NCBI RefSeq assembly: GCF_001421715.1
Contig: NZ_LMKP01000034.1
Location: 230 to 64,229, forward strand
DNA: 64,000 nt
Source of the DNA: Sphingomonas sp. Leaf22
Lineage (GTDB): Bacteria; Pseudomonadota; Alphaproteobacteria; Sphingomonadales; Sphingomonadaceae
Reading direction: 5' to 3'
This document shows, piece after piece, positions 17,151-25,767 of the stretch. The translations under genes were made by a program, and so were the position numbers. The notes under the pieces were generated by a model. It was not told the origin of the DNA. It ran no database searches and was given only the letters and a program-made list of their open reading frames with translations. Positions within the stretch are counted from its first letter, which is position 1. Each line of letters opens with the position of its first letter.

Positions 17151-19802
17151 ATGACGAAGTTCCAATTGCTGGCCGCAACCGCTCTCTCGATGGTCGCCGG
17201 GGCCAGCCCGACGATCGCGCAGACTGCGACGCCCGCGACCGCACCCGCTGCCGTCCAGTCGGAAGGTACGACCACCGCCGACGACGATTGGGGCAACGAG
17301 ATCATCGTCACCGCCAACCGCCGCGCCGAACCGATTCAGGACGTGCCGATCGCCGTGACCGCGGTGAATGCGCAGTTGCTCGACGATGCCGGCATCCGCG
17401 ACATTCGCGGCCTCGAACAGCTTGCGCCGTCGCTCCAGACGACCACCGGCCAGTCGTCGGCGGTATCGACGTCGCTGTCGATCCGCGGTGTCGGCACGGC
17501 GGGCGACAATCCGGGGTTCGAACCGGCAGTCGGCGTGTTCATCGACGGCGTGTTCCGTTCGCGCGCGGGCATCGCCATCGCCGAACTGCCCGAGGTCGAG
17601 CGCGTCGAAGTGCTGCGCGGACCGCAGGGGACGCTGTTCGGGCGCAATACCTCGGCGGGTGCGCTGTCGGTGACGACGGCGCTGCCGAAATTCGATCTCG
17701 GTGGCTATGTCGAGGGCGAGTATGGCAACTTCGACGCTTATGAACTGAAAGGTGCGTTGACCGGGCCGGTATCCGAACAGCTCGCGCTGCGCCTCGACGG
17801 CGGCTATCGCAAGCGAGACGGCTATATCGAGGACGTCAATTCCGACCGCGCGTTCAACGACATCAACCGCTGGTACGTCCGCGGCCAGGCGCTGTACGAC
17901 ACCTCGGCGTTCAGCTTCCGGCTGATCGGCGATTATTACAAGACCGACGAACAATGCTGCGGCGTGGTCAGCGGGACGCGCGGAGCGACGGCCCCGGCGA
18001 TTCAGGCGATCGCCGCGCAACAGGGTCGCATCGGCATCTATACCGGTGCGCCGTCTGACCGGCGCATGGCCGCATCGCCCAACCGCGACTATGGCGAGGC
18101 GGTCCGCGACTGGGGTGTGTCGGGCGAGATCAACGCCGATATCGGCGACCTGAAGCTGACCTCGATCAGCGCCTATCGCGATTTCCGGGTGCTGCGGAAT
18201 CAGGACATCGATTATTCGGGCATCGATCGCGCCTATCGCGACGGCTATCGCTCGTCGCTGCGTGACATTACCCAGGAAGTGCGGTTGCAGGGCCAGTTGT
18301 TCGACGGGAAGCTCGATTTCCTCGTCGGCGGCTTCTACCTGAACGAAAAGCTCCAGCTGCGCGATACGGTGCGGCTGGGCAACGACGCCAACCGCTATGT
18401 CGATACGCTGCTGGCCGGCGTGCTGGGGCAACCGGCTTCGGCCGGCGGGATCGGGCGACAGGCGCAGTTCTTCGGCAGTTTCAACGTGCCGACCTTTACC
18501 CAGCTGGTGACCGCATTGCGGGGCGGCGCAGCGTTGCCCACGGGGACGGTGCCGCTGTTCGGGCAGCTGCTCTATGCGCAGAGCCCGCAATTGCAGGCGG
18601 CGGCCCCGCCCGGATCGGCGCTGTTCACCTATCTGAACACGCCGCTGACCCCGAATGTCGCCGGACAGGGCAACAACAACGACGATTTCCAGGTCGATAC
18701 CAACGCGTTTGCGCTGTTCACGCACAATATCGTCAACATCACCGATCAGCTCTCGCTGACGCTGGGCCTGCGCTATAATTACGAGCGCAAGGAACTGGCG
18801 GCGAGCGTCAACAGCAACCCGTCGGCGTGCGGCTTCTTCCTCGGCAACGATCCGCGCGCGGTCACCTATCGCAACGCGATCCGCACGGCGAGCCCGGCGC
18901 TGTTCCAGAACCTGTTCCTGCTCAGCTGCAACCCGGCGGTGTCGAGCGAATTCAACGGCAACTACACGCACGATCGTTCGGAAAGCCGACTGACCGGCAC
19001 GGCCAAGCTGGCCTACAAGCTGACGCCCGACATTCTCGGCTATGCCAGCTATGACCGCGGCTTCAAATCGGGTGGCTACAACCTCGATCAGGCGAGCTTC
19101 GACACGACGGTGCTGGGCGGCGACGGGGCACAGGCGACCGATCTGGAATTCGGAGCCGAAACCGTCGACAGCTACGAACTGGGGTTCAAGACCAGCGTCA
19201 CCCGCCAATTCTCGTTCAACGCCGCGTTCTTCTATCAGAAGTTCAAGGGGCTCCAGTCGCTGATTTTCGCCGGCAACAGCTTCGTGGTGCAGAACGTGCC
19301 GCGGTCGACGGCCAAGGGGGTCGAGCTGGAGTCGCTGATCCAGCCGATCCGGGATCTGACCTTCCGGCTGGGCTACACGCTGCTCGATGCGTCCTACGAT
19401 GCCGATAACGACTTCAGCGGTACCCCGTTGCAGAACCAGCAGGGGCGGCAGTTCCTGAACCAGCCGCGAAACGTCGTGACGGTCGCGGCGACATGGCAAC
19501 CGCGCCTGACCGGCACGCTCAACGCGCTGTTCCATGTCGATATGCGCTACAACAGCGACGTGTCGATCGTCCGCGACGGCACCGGCACGACCACGGTCGG
19601 CAATGACGGCTATCCGCTGCTGAACGGCAAGATCGGCATCGCGACCGACGATCGCCGCAAGCAACTGGAATTCTTCGTCGAGAATATCACGAACCAGTAT
19701 TACAATATTTCGGGCTTCGCGATTCCGGAACAGACCGGCACTTATGGGGTGTACCCGGCGATGCCACGACTCTACGGTGTGCGCGCCCGGTTTGGGTTCT
19801 GA
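17151..19802 (+). CDS. TonB-dependent outer-membrane receptor
   Basis: The 883-residue protein has a signal peptide ending near PTIAQ, a TonB-box-like NEIIVTANRR (49-58) and a plug domain (VPIAVTAV through VEVLRGPQGTLFGRNTSAG). A 22-strand-type barrel follows, ending in the C-terminal aromatic signature ARFGF. It imports a bound ligand using TonB energy. No biosynthetic or regulatory neighbour reveals the ligand, so substrate is not assigned. It is transcribed alone, divergent from folE, with a strong GGAGGAGGGG before the ATG. Confidence 0.92.
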   Translation: MTKFQLLAATALSMVAGASPTIAQTATPATAPAAVQSEGTTTADDDWGNEIIVTANRRAEPIQDVPIAVTAVNAQLLDDAGIRDIRGLEQLAPSLQTTTGQSSAVSTSLSIRGVGTAGDNPGFEPAVGVFIDGVFRSRAGIAIAELPEVERVEVLRGPQGTLFGRNTSAGALSVTTALPKFDLGGYVEGEYGNFDAYELKGALTGPVSEQLALRLDGGYRKRDGYIEDVNSDRAFNDINRWYVRGQALYDTSAFSFRLIGDYYKTDEQCCGVVSGTRGATAPAIQAIAAQQGRIGIYTGAPSDRRMAASPNRDYGEAVRDWGVSGEINADIGDLKLTSISAYRDFRVLRNQDIDYSGIDRAYRDGYRSSLRDITQEVRLQGQLFDGKLDFLVGGFYLNEKLQLRDTVRLGNDANRYVDTLLAGVLGQPASAGGIGRQAQFFGSFNVPTFTQLVTALRGGAALPTGTVPLFGQLLYAQSPQLQAAAPPGSALFTYLNTPLTPNVAGQGNNNDDFQVDTNAFALFTHNIVNITDQLSLTLGLRYNYERKELAASVNSNPSACGFFLGNDPRAVTYRNAIRTASPALFQNLFLLSCNPAVSSEFNGNYTHDRSESRLTGTAKLAYKLTPDILGYASYDRGFKSGGYNLDQASFDTTVLGGDGAQATDLEFGAETVDSYELGFKTSVTRQFSFNAAFFYQKFKGLQSLIFAGNSFVVQNVPRSTAKGVELESLIQPIRDLTFRLGYTLLDASYDADNDFSGTPLQNQQGRQFLNQPRNVVTVAATWQPRLTGTLNALFHVDMRYNSDVSIVRDGTGTTTVGNDGYPLLNGKIGIATDDRRKQLEFFVENITNQYYNISGFAIPEQTGTYGVYPAMPRLYGVRARFGF

Positions 19803-19961
19803 GCGCAGTCGACGCGGGTTACGCGGTTGCGAGCGTGATTTCGCAGGGTGGACGGTGCGGTTTGTCGCTTTTCCCCCGCGACAACCGCTTCGTAACCTTG
19901 CATAACCACCGGTCTGCCGTGCCCACAGGGTGCGGCCCTGCAGGGGGATAGGAGAACTACT

Positions 19962-20234
19962 ATGGCCAAGGAAACCACGACGACCGGCGGCGCCCGGGGC
20001 GGAATCGCGAAGCCGGTGACGCCGTCGGCCGATCTGGCGAAGATCACCGGCTCCGATCCGCTGCCCCGCAGCGAAGTCGTCAGCAAGATGTGGGAATACA
20101 TCAAGAAGCACGACCTTCAGAACCCGAAGGACAAGCGCGAGATTTTGGCCGACGAGACGCTCGAAAAGCTGTTCGGCAAGAAGTCGTGCTCGATGTTCGA
20201 AATGAACAAGCTGCTCAGCGCACACATGAAGTAA
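19962..20234 (+). CDS. SWIB/MDM2 domain protein
   Basis: The 90-residue protein has a Thr/Gly-rich lead and then a SWIB fold signature. Key parts are PLPRSEVVSKMWEYIKKHDL, NPKDKREILADETLEKLF, and the CSMFEMNKLLSAHM end. In eukaryotes this fold belongs to chromatin-remodelling proteins. Stand-alone bacterial copies are small, possibly DNA-associated and not well characterised. The ribosome-binding site GGAGAA and a downstream terminator make it a monocistronic gene. Confidence 0.9.
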   Translation: MAKETTTTGGARGGIAKPVTPSADLAKITGSDPLPRSEVVSKMWEYIKKHDLQNPKDKREILADETLEKLFGKKSCSMFEMNKLLSAHMK

Positions 20235-20275
20235 CGCAGGCTGGCACCATATCCGGTGCCGCCGTTACGAACCAG

Positions 20276-20307
20276 ACGCCGTCCGGTCGATGCCGGGCGG
20301 CGTTTTT
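20276..20307 (+). terminator. Intrinsic terminator after the SWIB gene
   Basis: ACGCCGTCCGG (20276-20286) pairs with CCGGGCGGCGT (20293-20303), with one G-U pair, and is followed by TTTTTGG. A smaller hairpin with GGCACC/GGTGCC arms lies just upstream. From here to 20514 I see nothing further. Confidence 0.8.
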
Positions 20308-20514
20308 GGTTTGGGGACAATGTGTCGCGGTGTCGATATCGGGAACACCCGCGTTCATTTATGTCATGAACGTGCCGGGCCCATCCGCAACAGGATACAG
20401 CGCGTTCGCGATCGTCGCCGCCATGGACAGGGTGCCGGCGCGGGCGCGGATCGTCTTCTGACGCCGGTTCGACCCTGTCCCCGCCGTGCGAGAACAAGGT
20501 CGTTGCAGTCAAAT

Positions 20515-22191
20515 TCAGCCCCGCGCCACCGCGTTGGCCGCGCTGAGCGCCGCGCGGACCGTGGCGGTCGCGACGTCGCCGTCGATGCCGACGCCGAACA
20601 CGCGCCGGCCACCGGGCAGGCTGCATTCGAGATAGGCCGCGGCCTGCGCATCGGCACCATGGCCGATCGCATGCTCGCTGTAATCGATCACGTCCATGTC
20701 GATCCCGCCTTCTTCGCGCAGTGCCGCGAGCAGGCCCGACAACAGGCCATTGCCCTTGCCCGAAATCGATCGTTCCTCACCGTCCAGCCGGACCCGGCCG
20801 ACGAACGTGCGCGGTGGTCCGCCGCCCGGTGCATGGGTCTCGGCATAGTCGATCAGCGCATAGCGATCCTTGCCCTGCGGCAGATACGCGTCGTGGAATG
20901 CCGTCCAGATGTCGGCGGCGTTCAGTTCGCGGCCAAGCGCATCGGCCATCGCCTGCACATGGCGGCTGAAATCTGCCTGCAACCGCTTGGGCAGTTTCAG
21001 GCCCTTGTCCTGTTCCAGCACCCACGCCACGCCGCCCTTGCCCGACTGCGAATTGACGCGGATCACCGCTTCGTAGCTGCGGCCGAGATCGGCGGGGTCG
21101 ATCGGCAGATAGGGCACTTCCCACAGGCCGTCGTTGCGCACCGCCTGTGCCGCCATCCCCTTCTTGATCGCATCCTGATGGCTGCCCGAAAAGGCGGTGA
21201 ACACCAGATCCCCGGCATAGGGAGTGCGCGGATGGACGGGCAGGTTGGTGCAGTAATTGACCGTGTTCACGACCTCGTCGATGTCCGACAGGGTCAGTTG
21301 CGGGTCGACGCCCTGGGTGTAGAGGTTCAGCGCGACGGTCACGAGATCGCAATTGCCGGTCCGCTCGCCATTGCCGAGCAGACAGCCCTCGACCCGGTCG
21401 GCCCCGGCCATCAGCCCCAGTTCGGCGGCCGCGACGCCGGTGCCGCGATCGTTATGGGTGTGCAGCGAGATGACGACGCTGTCGCGGTTCGGCACGTTGC
21501 GACAGAACCATTCGATCTGGTCGGCATAGACATTGGGCGTCGCTGCCTCGACCGTCGCGGGCAGGTTCAGGATCAGCGGGCAGTCGGGGGTCGGCTGCAA
21601 CACCTCCATCACCGCCGCACACACCTCGACCGAGAAATCCAGTTCGGCGGTCGAAAAGGTCTCGGGGCTGTATTCGAACCGCCAGTCGGTGTTCGGGCGT
21701 TTGGCGGCTTCGTCGCGCAGCACCTTGGCACCGGCAACCGCGATCGCCTTCACCTCGGGACGTTCCATGCCGAACACGATCCGCCGCCATGCCGGGCTGA
21801 CCGCATTGTACAGGTGAACGATCGCCTGCTTCGCACCATCGAGGCTTTCGAAGCTGCGTTCGATCAGGTCGCGGCGCGACTGGGTCAGCACCTGCACCCA
21901 TACGTCGTCGGGAATGCGATCCTGCCGGACCAGCCCCGAGATGAAATCGAACTCGGTCGCGCCCGCCGACGGGAAACCGACCTCGATCTCCTTCAGACCG
22001 ACCTTCAACAACAGGTCGAAGAAGCGGTTCTTCTTCTCCGCGCCCATCGGGTCGATCAGCGCCTGATTGCCGTCGCGCAGATCGGTCGACAGCCAGCGTG
22101 GCGCGCGCGTGATCGTGCGCGACGGCCATTGGCGGTCGGGCAGGTCGACGGTGGGGAAGGGGCGGTATTTGGTCGAAGGATCGCGCAACAT
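20515..22191 (-). CDS. leuA: 2-isopropylmalate synthase
   Basis: LeuA condenses acetyl-CoA with 2-oxoisovalerate, the first step of leucine synthesis. The 558-residue protein is of the longer type 2 form, starting with the [17 protein letters not shown] region. The HMGL-like barrel is visible as [11 protein letters not shown] (metal-binding Asp), EVGFPSAG and [12 protein letters not shown] with its metal-binding histidines. The C-terminal regulatory LeuA-dimer domain (about 430-558) normally gives leucine feedback. It stands apart from ilvBNC by about 3 kb. Confidence 0.95.
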   Translation of the reverse strand: MLRDPSTKYRPFPTVDLPDRQWPSRTITRAPRWLSTDLRDGNQALIDPMGAEKKNRFFDLLLKVGLKEIEVGFPSAGATEFDFISGLVRQDRIPDDVWVQVLTQSRRDLIERSFESLDGAKQAIVHLYNAVSPAWRRIVFGMERPEVKAIAVAGAKVLRDEAAKRPNTDWRFEYSPETFSTAELDFSVEVCAAVMEVLQPTPDCPLILNLPATVEAATPNVYADQIEWFCRNVPNRDSVVISLHTHNDRGTGVAAAELGLMAGADRVEGCLLGNGERTGNCDLVTVALNLYTQGVDPQLTLSDIDEVVNTVNYCTNLPVHPRTPYAGDLVFTAFSGSHQDAIKKGMAAQAVRNDGLWEVPYLPIDPADLGRSYEAVIRVNSQSGKGGVAWVLEQDKGLKLPKRLQADFSRHVQAMADALGRELNAADIWTAFHDAYLPQGKDRYALIDYAETHAPGGGPPRTFVGRVRLDGEERSISGKGNGLLSGLLAALREEGGIDMDVIDYSEHAIGHGADAQAAAYLECSLPGGRRVFGVGIDGDVATATVRAALSAANAVARG

Positions 22192-22264
22192 ATCGTGGTC
22201 TAGCCTGTATTTGGCGCGGGGGCGCCGGTATCTGCCGAAAGGTTCGATACTCCCTCAGGACAGG

Positions 22265-22278
22265 CGCACGCGCGTGCG
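22265..22278. repeat. 14-base perfect palindrome between leuA and the BLUF gene
   Basis: CGCACGCGCGTGCG reads the same on both strands. It lies in the 255-base divergent spacer, about 75 bases upstream of leuA. It could be an operator for a dimeric regulator, but there is no second copy to support that. No leucine-rich leader peptide or attenuator was found in the spacer. Confidence 0.25.
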
Positions 22279-22446
22279 ATCCGGCCCTAAGGGCGGCTAA
22301 GTCGCAGCTGGTTGGCGAATGCGCGGACCATGGCGCGTCTGTGGGCAAAAGCGGTTTGAAAGTCCAGAGCCGATGGTGCCGATACCGGTTGGTAAGATTT
22401 GATCGGCTACCGCAGACGCAATGTACGGGCAATCTACCGGAGCGTC

Positions 22447-22830
22447 ATGCTGCAATTGATCTACGTCAGTACCGCGCGCAACGGGCTGACGGTCGACCTC
22501 GACGATATTCTCGCCAAGTCGCGCCGCAATAATCGCCGCGACGGGATCACCGGCCTGCTCCACGCCAAGGGCCGGCGCTTCCTGCAGGCGCTGGAGGGAG
22601 ATCCGGCGAAGGTCGAGGCGGCCTATGCACGAATCGCGACCGATCCACGTCATTTCGCGCTTGTGGTGCTGTCGCGACGCCCGGTCGAGGCGCGCGAGTT
22701 CGGGGATTGGGCCATGGCCGCCGATGACGGCAAGGGCGGTGCAGTCGCGCAGGTCGCGCAACTGGTCGAACATGCCGCGCCCAGCGTTCGCGGCACCTTC
22801 GAAGGATTTGCCGGGATGCGCGCGGCCTGA
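22447..22830 (+). CDS. Short BLUF-domain blue-light photoreceptor
   Basis: The 127-residue protein is essentially one BLUF domain, which binds FAD and senses blue light. Core residues are present: Y6 (LIYVSTA), N28/N29 (SRRNNRRDGITGLL), Q47 (RRFLQALEG), and W88 and M90 (FGDWAM), the switch pair. No effector domain is attached, so it must signal through a partner, as other short BLUF proteins do. The start at 22447 gives a family-like N-terminus. It is divergent from leuA, with no obvious partner next to it. Confidence 0.92.
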   Translation: MLQLIYVSTARNGLTVDLDDILAKSRRNNRRDGITGLLHAKGRRFLQALEGDPAKVEAAYARIATDPRHFALVVLSRRPVEAREFGDWAMAADDGKGGAVAQVAQLVEHAAPSVRGTFEGFAGMRAA

Positions 22831-22848
22831 ACCGCGCGCACCGACCGA

Positions 22849-23454
22849 TCAGGCTGCGACGAACGCGGCGTTGATGGTCAAGTCTACCTTGTCCGATACC
22901 GCCGGCACCGCAAAGCCGAGGCCGAACTGGCTGCGCATGATGCTTCCGGTGGCGGTGAAACCGACATTCTTCTTCTTGTTCATCGGATTCTCACCCGCGC
23001 CCATGAAGCGGACGGTCAACTGGACCGGCTTCGTCTGGTCCTTGATCGTCAGGTTGCCGGTCATCATCCAATGGTCGCCCATCGGCTGGATGCGGGTCGA
23101 GACGAACTTGGCGGTCGGATAGGTCGCCACATCGAAGATATCCTTCGACTTCAGGTGGTTCGCGAATTGCGGGCTGGTGACGGTCAGCGAATCGGCGATG
23201 TTGAAATCGATGCTTACCTTGGTGGCGGCGAGGTTCTTGGGGTCGATCGTCGCCATGCCGCCGGTCGCGCCGAACAGGCCGTCGAGCATCGTGAAGCCCA
23301 TATGGTTGACCTGCCACGCGACCTGCGTATGGGCGGTGTCGACGGTGTAGTTGCCGGCGGTGACGCGGGCCTTGTCGGGGGCACCCGGCATCTGGGCGAC
23401 GGTCGGGGCGGCAACCGCGAACAGGGCGGCGGCGAGGATCAGGGGCGTGCGCAT
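22849..23454 (-). CDS. YceI family periplasmic protein
   Basis: The 201-residue protein has a signal peptide ending near PTVAQ. A YceI lipocalin-like barrel follows: YTVDTAHTQVAWQVNHMGF, IDFNIADSLTVTSPQFANHLKSKDIFDV (in two overlapping blocks) and LTIKDQTKPVQLTV. YceI proteins bind isoprenoid chains such as polyprenols or quinones in the periplasm. It is convergent with the BLUF gene. Confidence 0.92.
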   Translation of the reverse strand: MRTPLILAAALFAVAAPTVAQMPGAPDKARVTAGNYTVDTAHTQVAWQVNHMGFTMLDGLFGATGGMATIDPKNLAATKVSIDFNIADSLTVTSPQFANHLKSKDIFDVATYPTAKFVSTRIQPMGDHWMMTGNLTIKDQTKPVQLTVRFMGAGENPMNKKKNVGFTATGSIMRSQFGLGFAVPAVSDKVDLTINAAFVAA

Positions 23455-23629
23455 GGAAAATGTTCTCCGGTCGAGACGAAAATCGATGCGCCTTTGTCGG
23501 TGGCGCAGCGTTTCGGGTCAAATACTGGATGCGAAACGATCGGTTTCGGTTTCGGTGCCGTGCGAGGGTGCTCTGTCCGGGCCGCACCTATGTCGCCGGT
23601 TTGGGTGAAGGAGGTTGCCTTATGCACCT

Positions 23630-23727
23630 CGTCATTCCGGCGTAGGCCGGAATCCATTGTGTCGGAGGCTGTCGATCGATCCGCGACCTTACCGTGTCCA
23701 TGGGTCCCGGCCTCCGCCGGGACGACG
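23630..23727. repeat. REP doublet (REPIN-like), first of two in tandem
   Basis: Two REP-like units of 27-31 bases lie in opposite orientation at 23630-23656 (core TTCCGGCGTAGGCCGGAA) and 23697-23727 (core TCCCGGCCTCCGCCGGGA), separated by 40 bases. Each is itself palindromic, and together they form one long hairpin. The spacing matches the doublets at 11790-11885 and 23748-23842. Such paired units are mobilised in trans by RAYT transposases in other bacteria; none is encoded here. Confidence 0.8.
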
Positions 23728-23747
23728 AACGATATCGGCAAGTCACC

Positions 23748-23842
23748 CGTCGTTCCCGCGTAGGCGGGAACCCATACACGCGGCGCTTGTGCTGGAGCCG
23801 CGGCGGTAGCGTTTATGGATTTCCGCCTTCGCGGGAATGACG
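23748..23842. repeat. REP doublet (REPIN-like), second of two in tandem
   Basis: Inverted units at 23748-23774 (core TTCCCGCGTAGGCGGGAA) and 23816-23842 (core TTCCGCCTTCGCGGGAA) flank a 41-base spacer. With the preceding doublet it fills most of the 499-base gap between the yceI and ilvC genes. No coding gene lies there; short open frames read through the repeats are artefacts. Confidence 0.8.
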
Positions 23843-23880
23843 AGGGAGGGGGCACTGGCCCGCCCGCCCGCCCGTCGGTC

Positions 23881-23917
23881 GCGACAAAGCCGCGCCCCGA
23901 AGGGCGGGCTTTGTCGC
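23881..23917. terminator. Strong hairpin downstream of ilvC
   Basis: GCGACAAAGCC (23881-23891) pairs exactly with GGCTTTGTCGC (23907-23917). There is no T-run, so it may act as a transcript-end stabiliser rather than a classical terminator. A second perfect palindrome, GAACTAACG/CGTTAGTTC (23942-23960), contains the ilvC stop codon. Confidence 0.45.
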
Positions 23918-23953
23918 GCCGGCCGGTTGGCCGATCAGTACGAACTAACGTCG

Positions 23954-24991
<1,038 letters not shown>

Positions 24992-25098
24992 TCAGGTTCG
25001 TCACCCGAGCGAAGGCTGGGGGCTCGTCCCGCGAACCGCTCGCTTGCGGACGGAGAGCTCAGCCTGCGCTGGGGTGACGGGATGGTTGCGAATAGGTT

Positions 25099-25614
25099 TC
25101 AGGCGGCCTCTCGTCCGCGGGCGATGGCGGCGATGCCGGTGCGAGCAACCTCGACCAGACCGACTTCGGCCATCAATTCGGTGAACTTGTCGATCTTTTC
25201 GATCGATCCGGTTACCTCGAACACGAAACTCGACACGGTCGCATCGACCACGCGCGCGCGATAGACTTCGGCCAAGCGCAACGCCTCGATCCGATGCTCG
25301 CCGGTGCCGACGACCTTGACCAGCGCCAGCTCGCGCTCGACATGCGCGCCCTGCACGGTCAGGTCGACGACCTTGTGGACGGGCACCAGCCGGTCGAGTT
25401 GGGCGATGATCTGTTCCATCACCGGCGGCGATGCGCTGGTGACGATGGTGATGCGGCTAACCGCCTTGTCGGCGGTGATTTCCGACACGGTCAGGCTTTC
25501 GATATTATAGCCACGGCCCGAGAACAGCCCGGCGATGCGCGCGAGGATGCCGGGTTCGTTGTCGACGAGGACGGCCAGCGTGTGCCGTTCGGTCTGTTCG
25601 GTCTTGATGTGCAT
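25099..25614 (-). CDS. ilvN: Acetolactate synthase small (regulatory) subunit
   Basis: The 171-residue protein begins with an ACT domain (HTLAVLVDNEPGILARIAG, then SGRGYNIESLTV). A C-terminal AHAS regulatory domain follows. It binds valine and activates and feedback-regulates the large subunit. The start at 25614 is chosen because upstream sequence is the inverted repeat element rather than family sequence. The long form equals IlvH/IlvN of other proteobacteria. Confidence 0.95.
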   Translation of the reverse strand: MHIKTEQTERHTLAVLVDNEPGILARIAGLFSGRGYNIESLTVSEITADKAVSRITIVTSASPPVMEQIIAQLDRLVPVHKVVDLTVQGAHVERELALVKVVGTGEHRIEALRLAEVYRARVVDATVSSFVFEVTGSIEKIDKFTELMAEVGLVEVARTGIAAIARGREAA

Positions 25615-25624
25615 TCTGAAAATT

Positions 25625-25758
25625 CCTCCCCGGCACGGGGAGGGGAACCGCTCGCGCAGCGAGTGGTGGAGGGGGTTCCCCACCAACGCTATCGCCTGCC
25701 GCACTCCCCCTCCACCAAGCCGCTTCGCGTCTCGGTCCCCCTCCCCGTGCCGGGGAGG
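25625..25758. repeat. Long inverted-repeat element inside the ilv operon
   Basis: Outer arms of 26 bases at 25625-25650 and 25733-25758 (cores CCTCCCCGGCACGGGGAGGG and its inverse) differ at one position. Inner arms TGGTGGAGGGGG (25664-25675) and CCCCCTCCACCA (25706-25717) match perfectly, and a CTCGC/GCGAG hairpin lies at 25651-25663. The whole fills the ilvB-ilvN spacer and would form a very stable mRNA structure. It belongs to the same general class as element A near 11.6 kb. Confidence 0.8.
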
Positions 25759-25767
25759 ATCTGGGAT

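Noticed and set aside
16947..20225. Minus-strand frame open for more than 1,000 codons upstream of folE, antisense to the TonB receptor
   Set aside because: It is Arg/Asp/Val-rich shadow sequence produced by GC codon bias opposite a strong gene. Only the folE part has family motifs.
23439..23855. Several short frames across 23.4-23.9 kb and 11.7-11.9 kb with SFPRRRESI-like peptides
   Set aside because: These peptides are translations of the palindromic REP units in different frames, not proteins.
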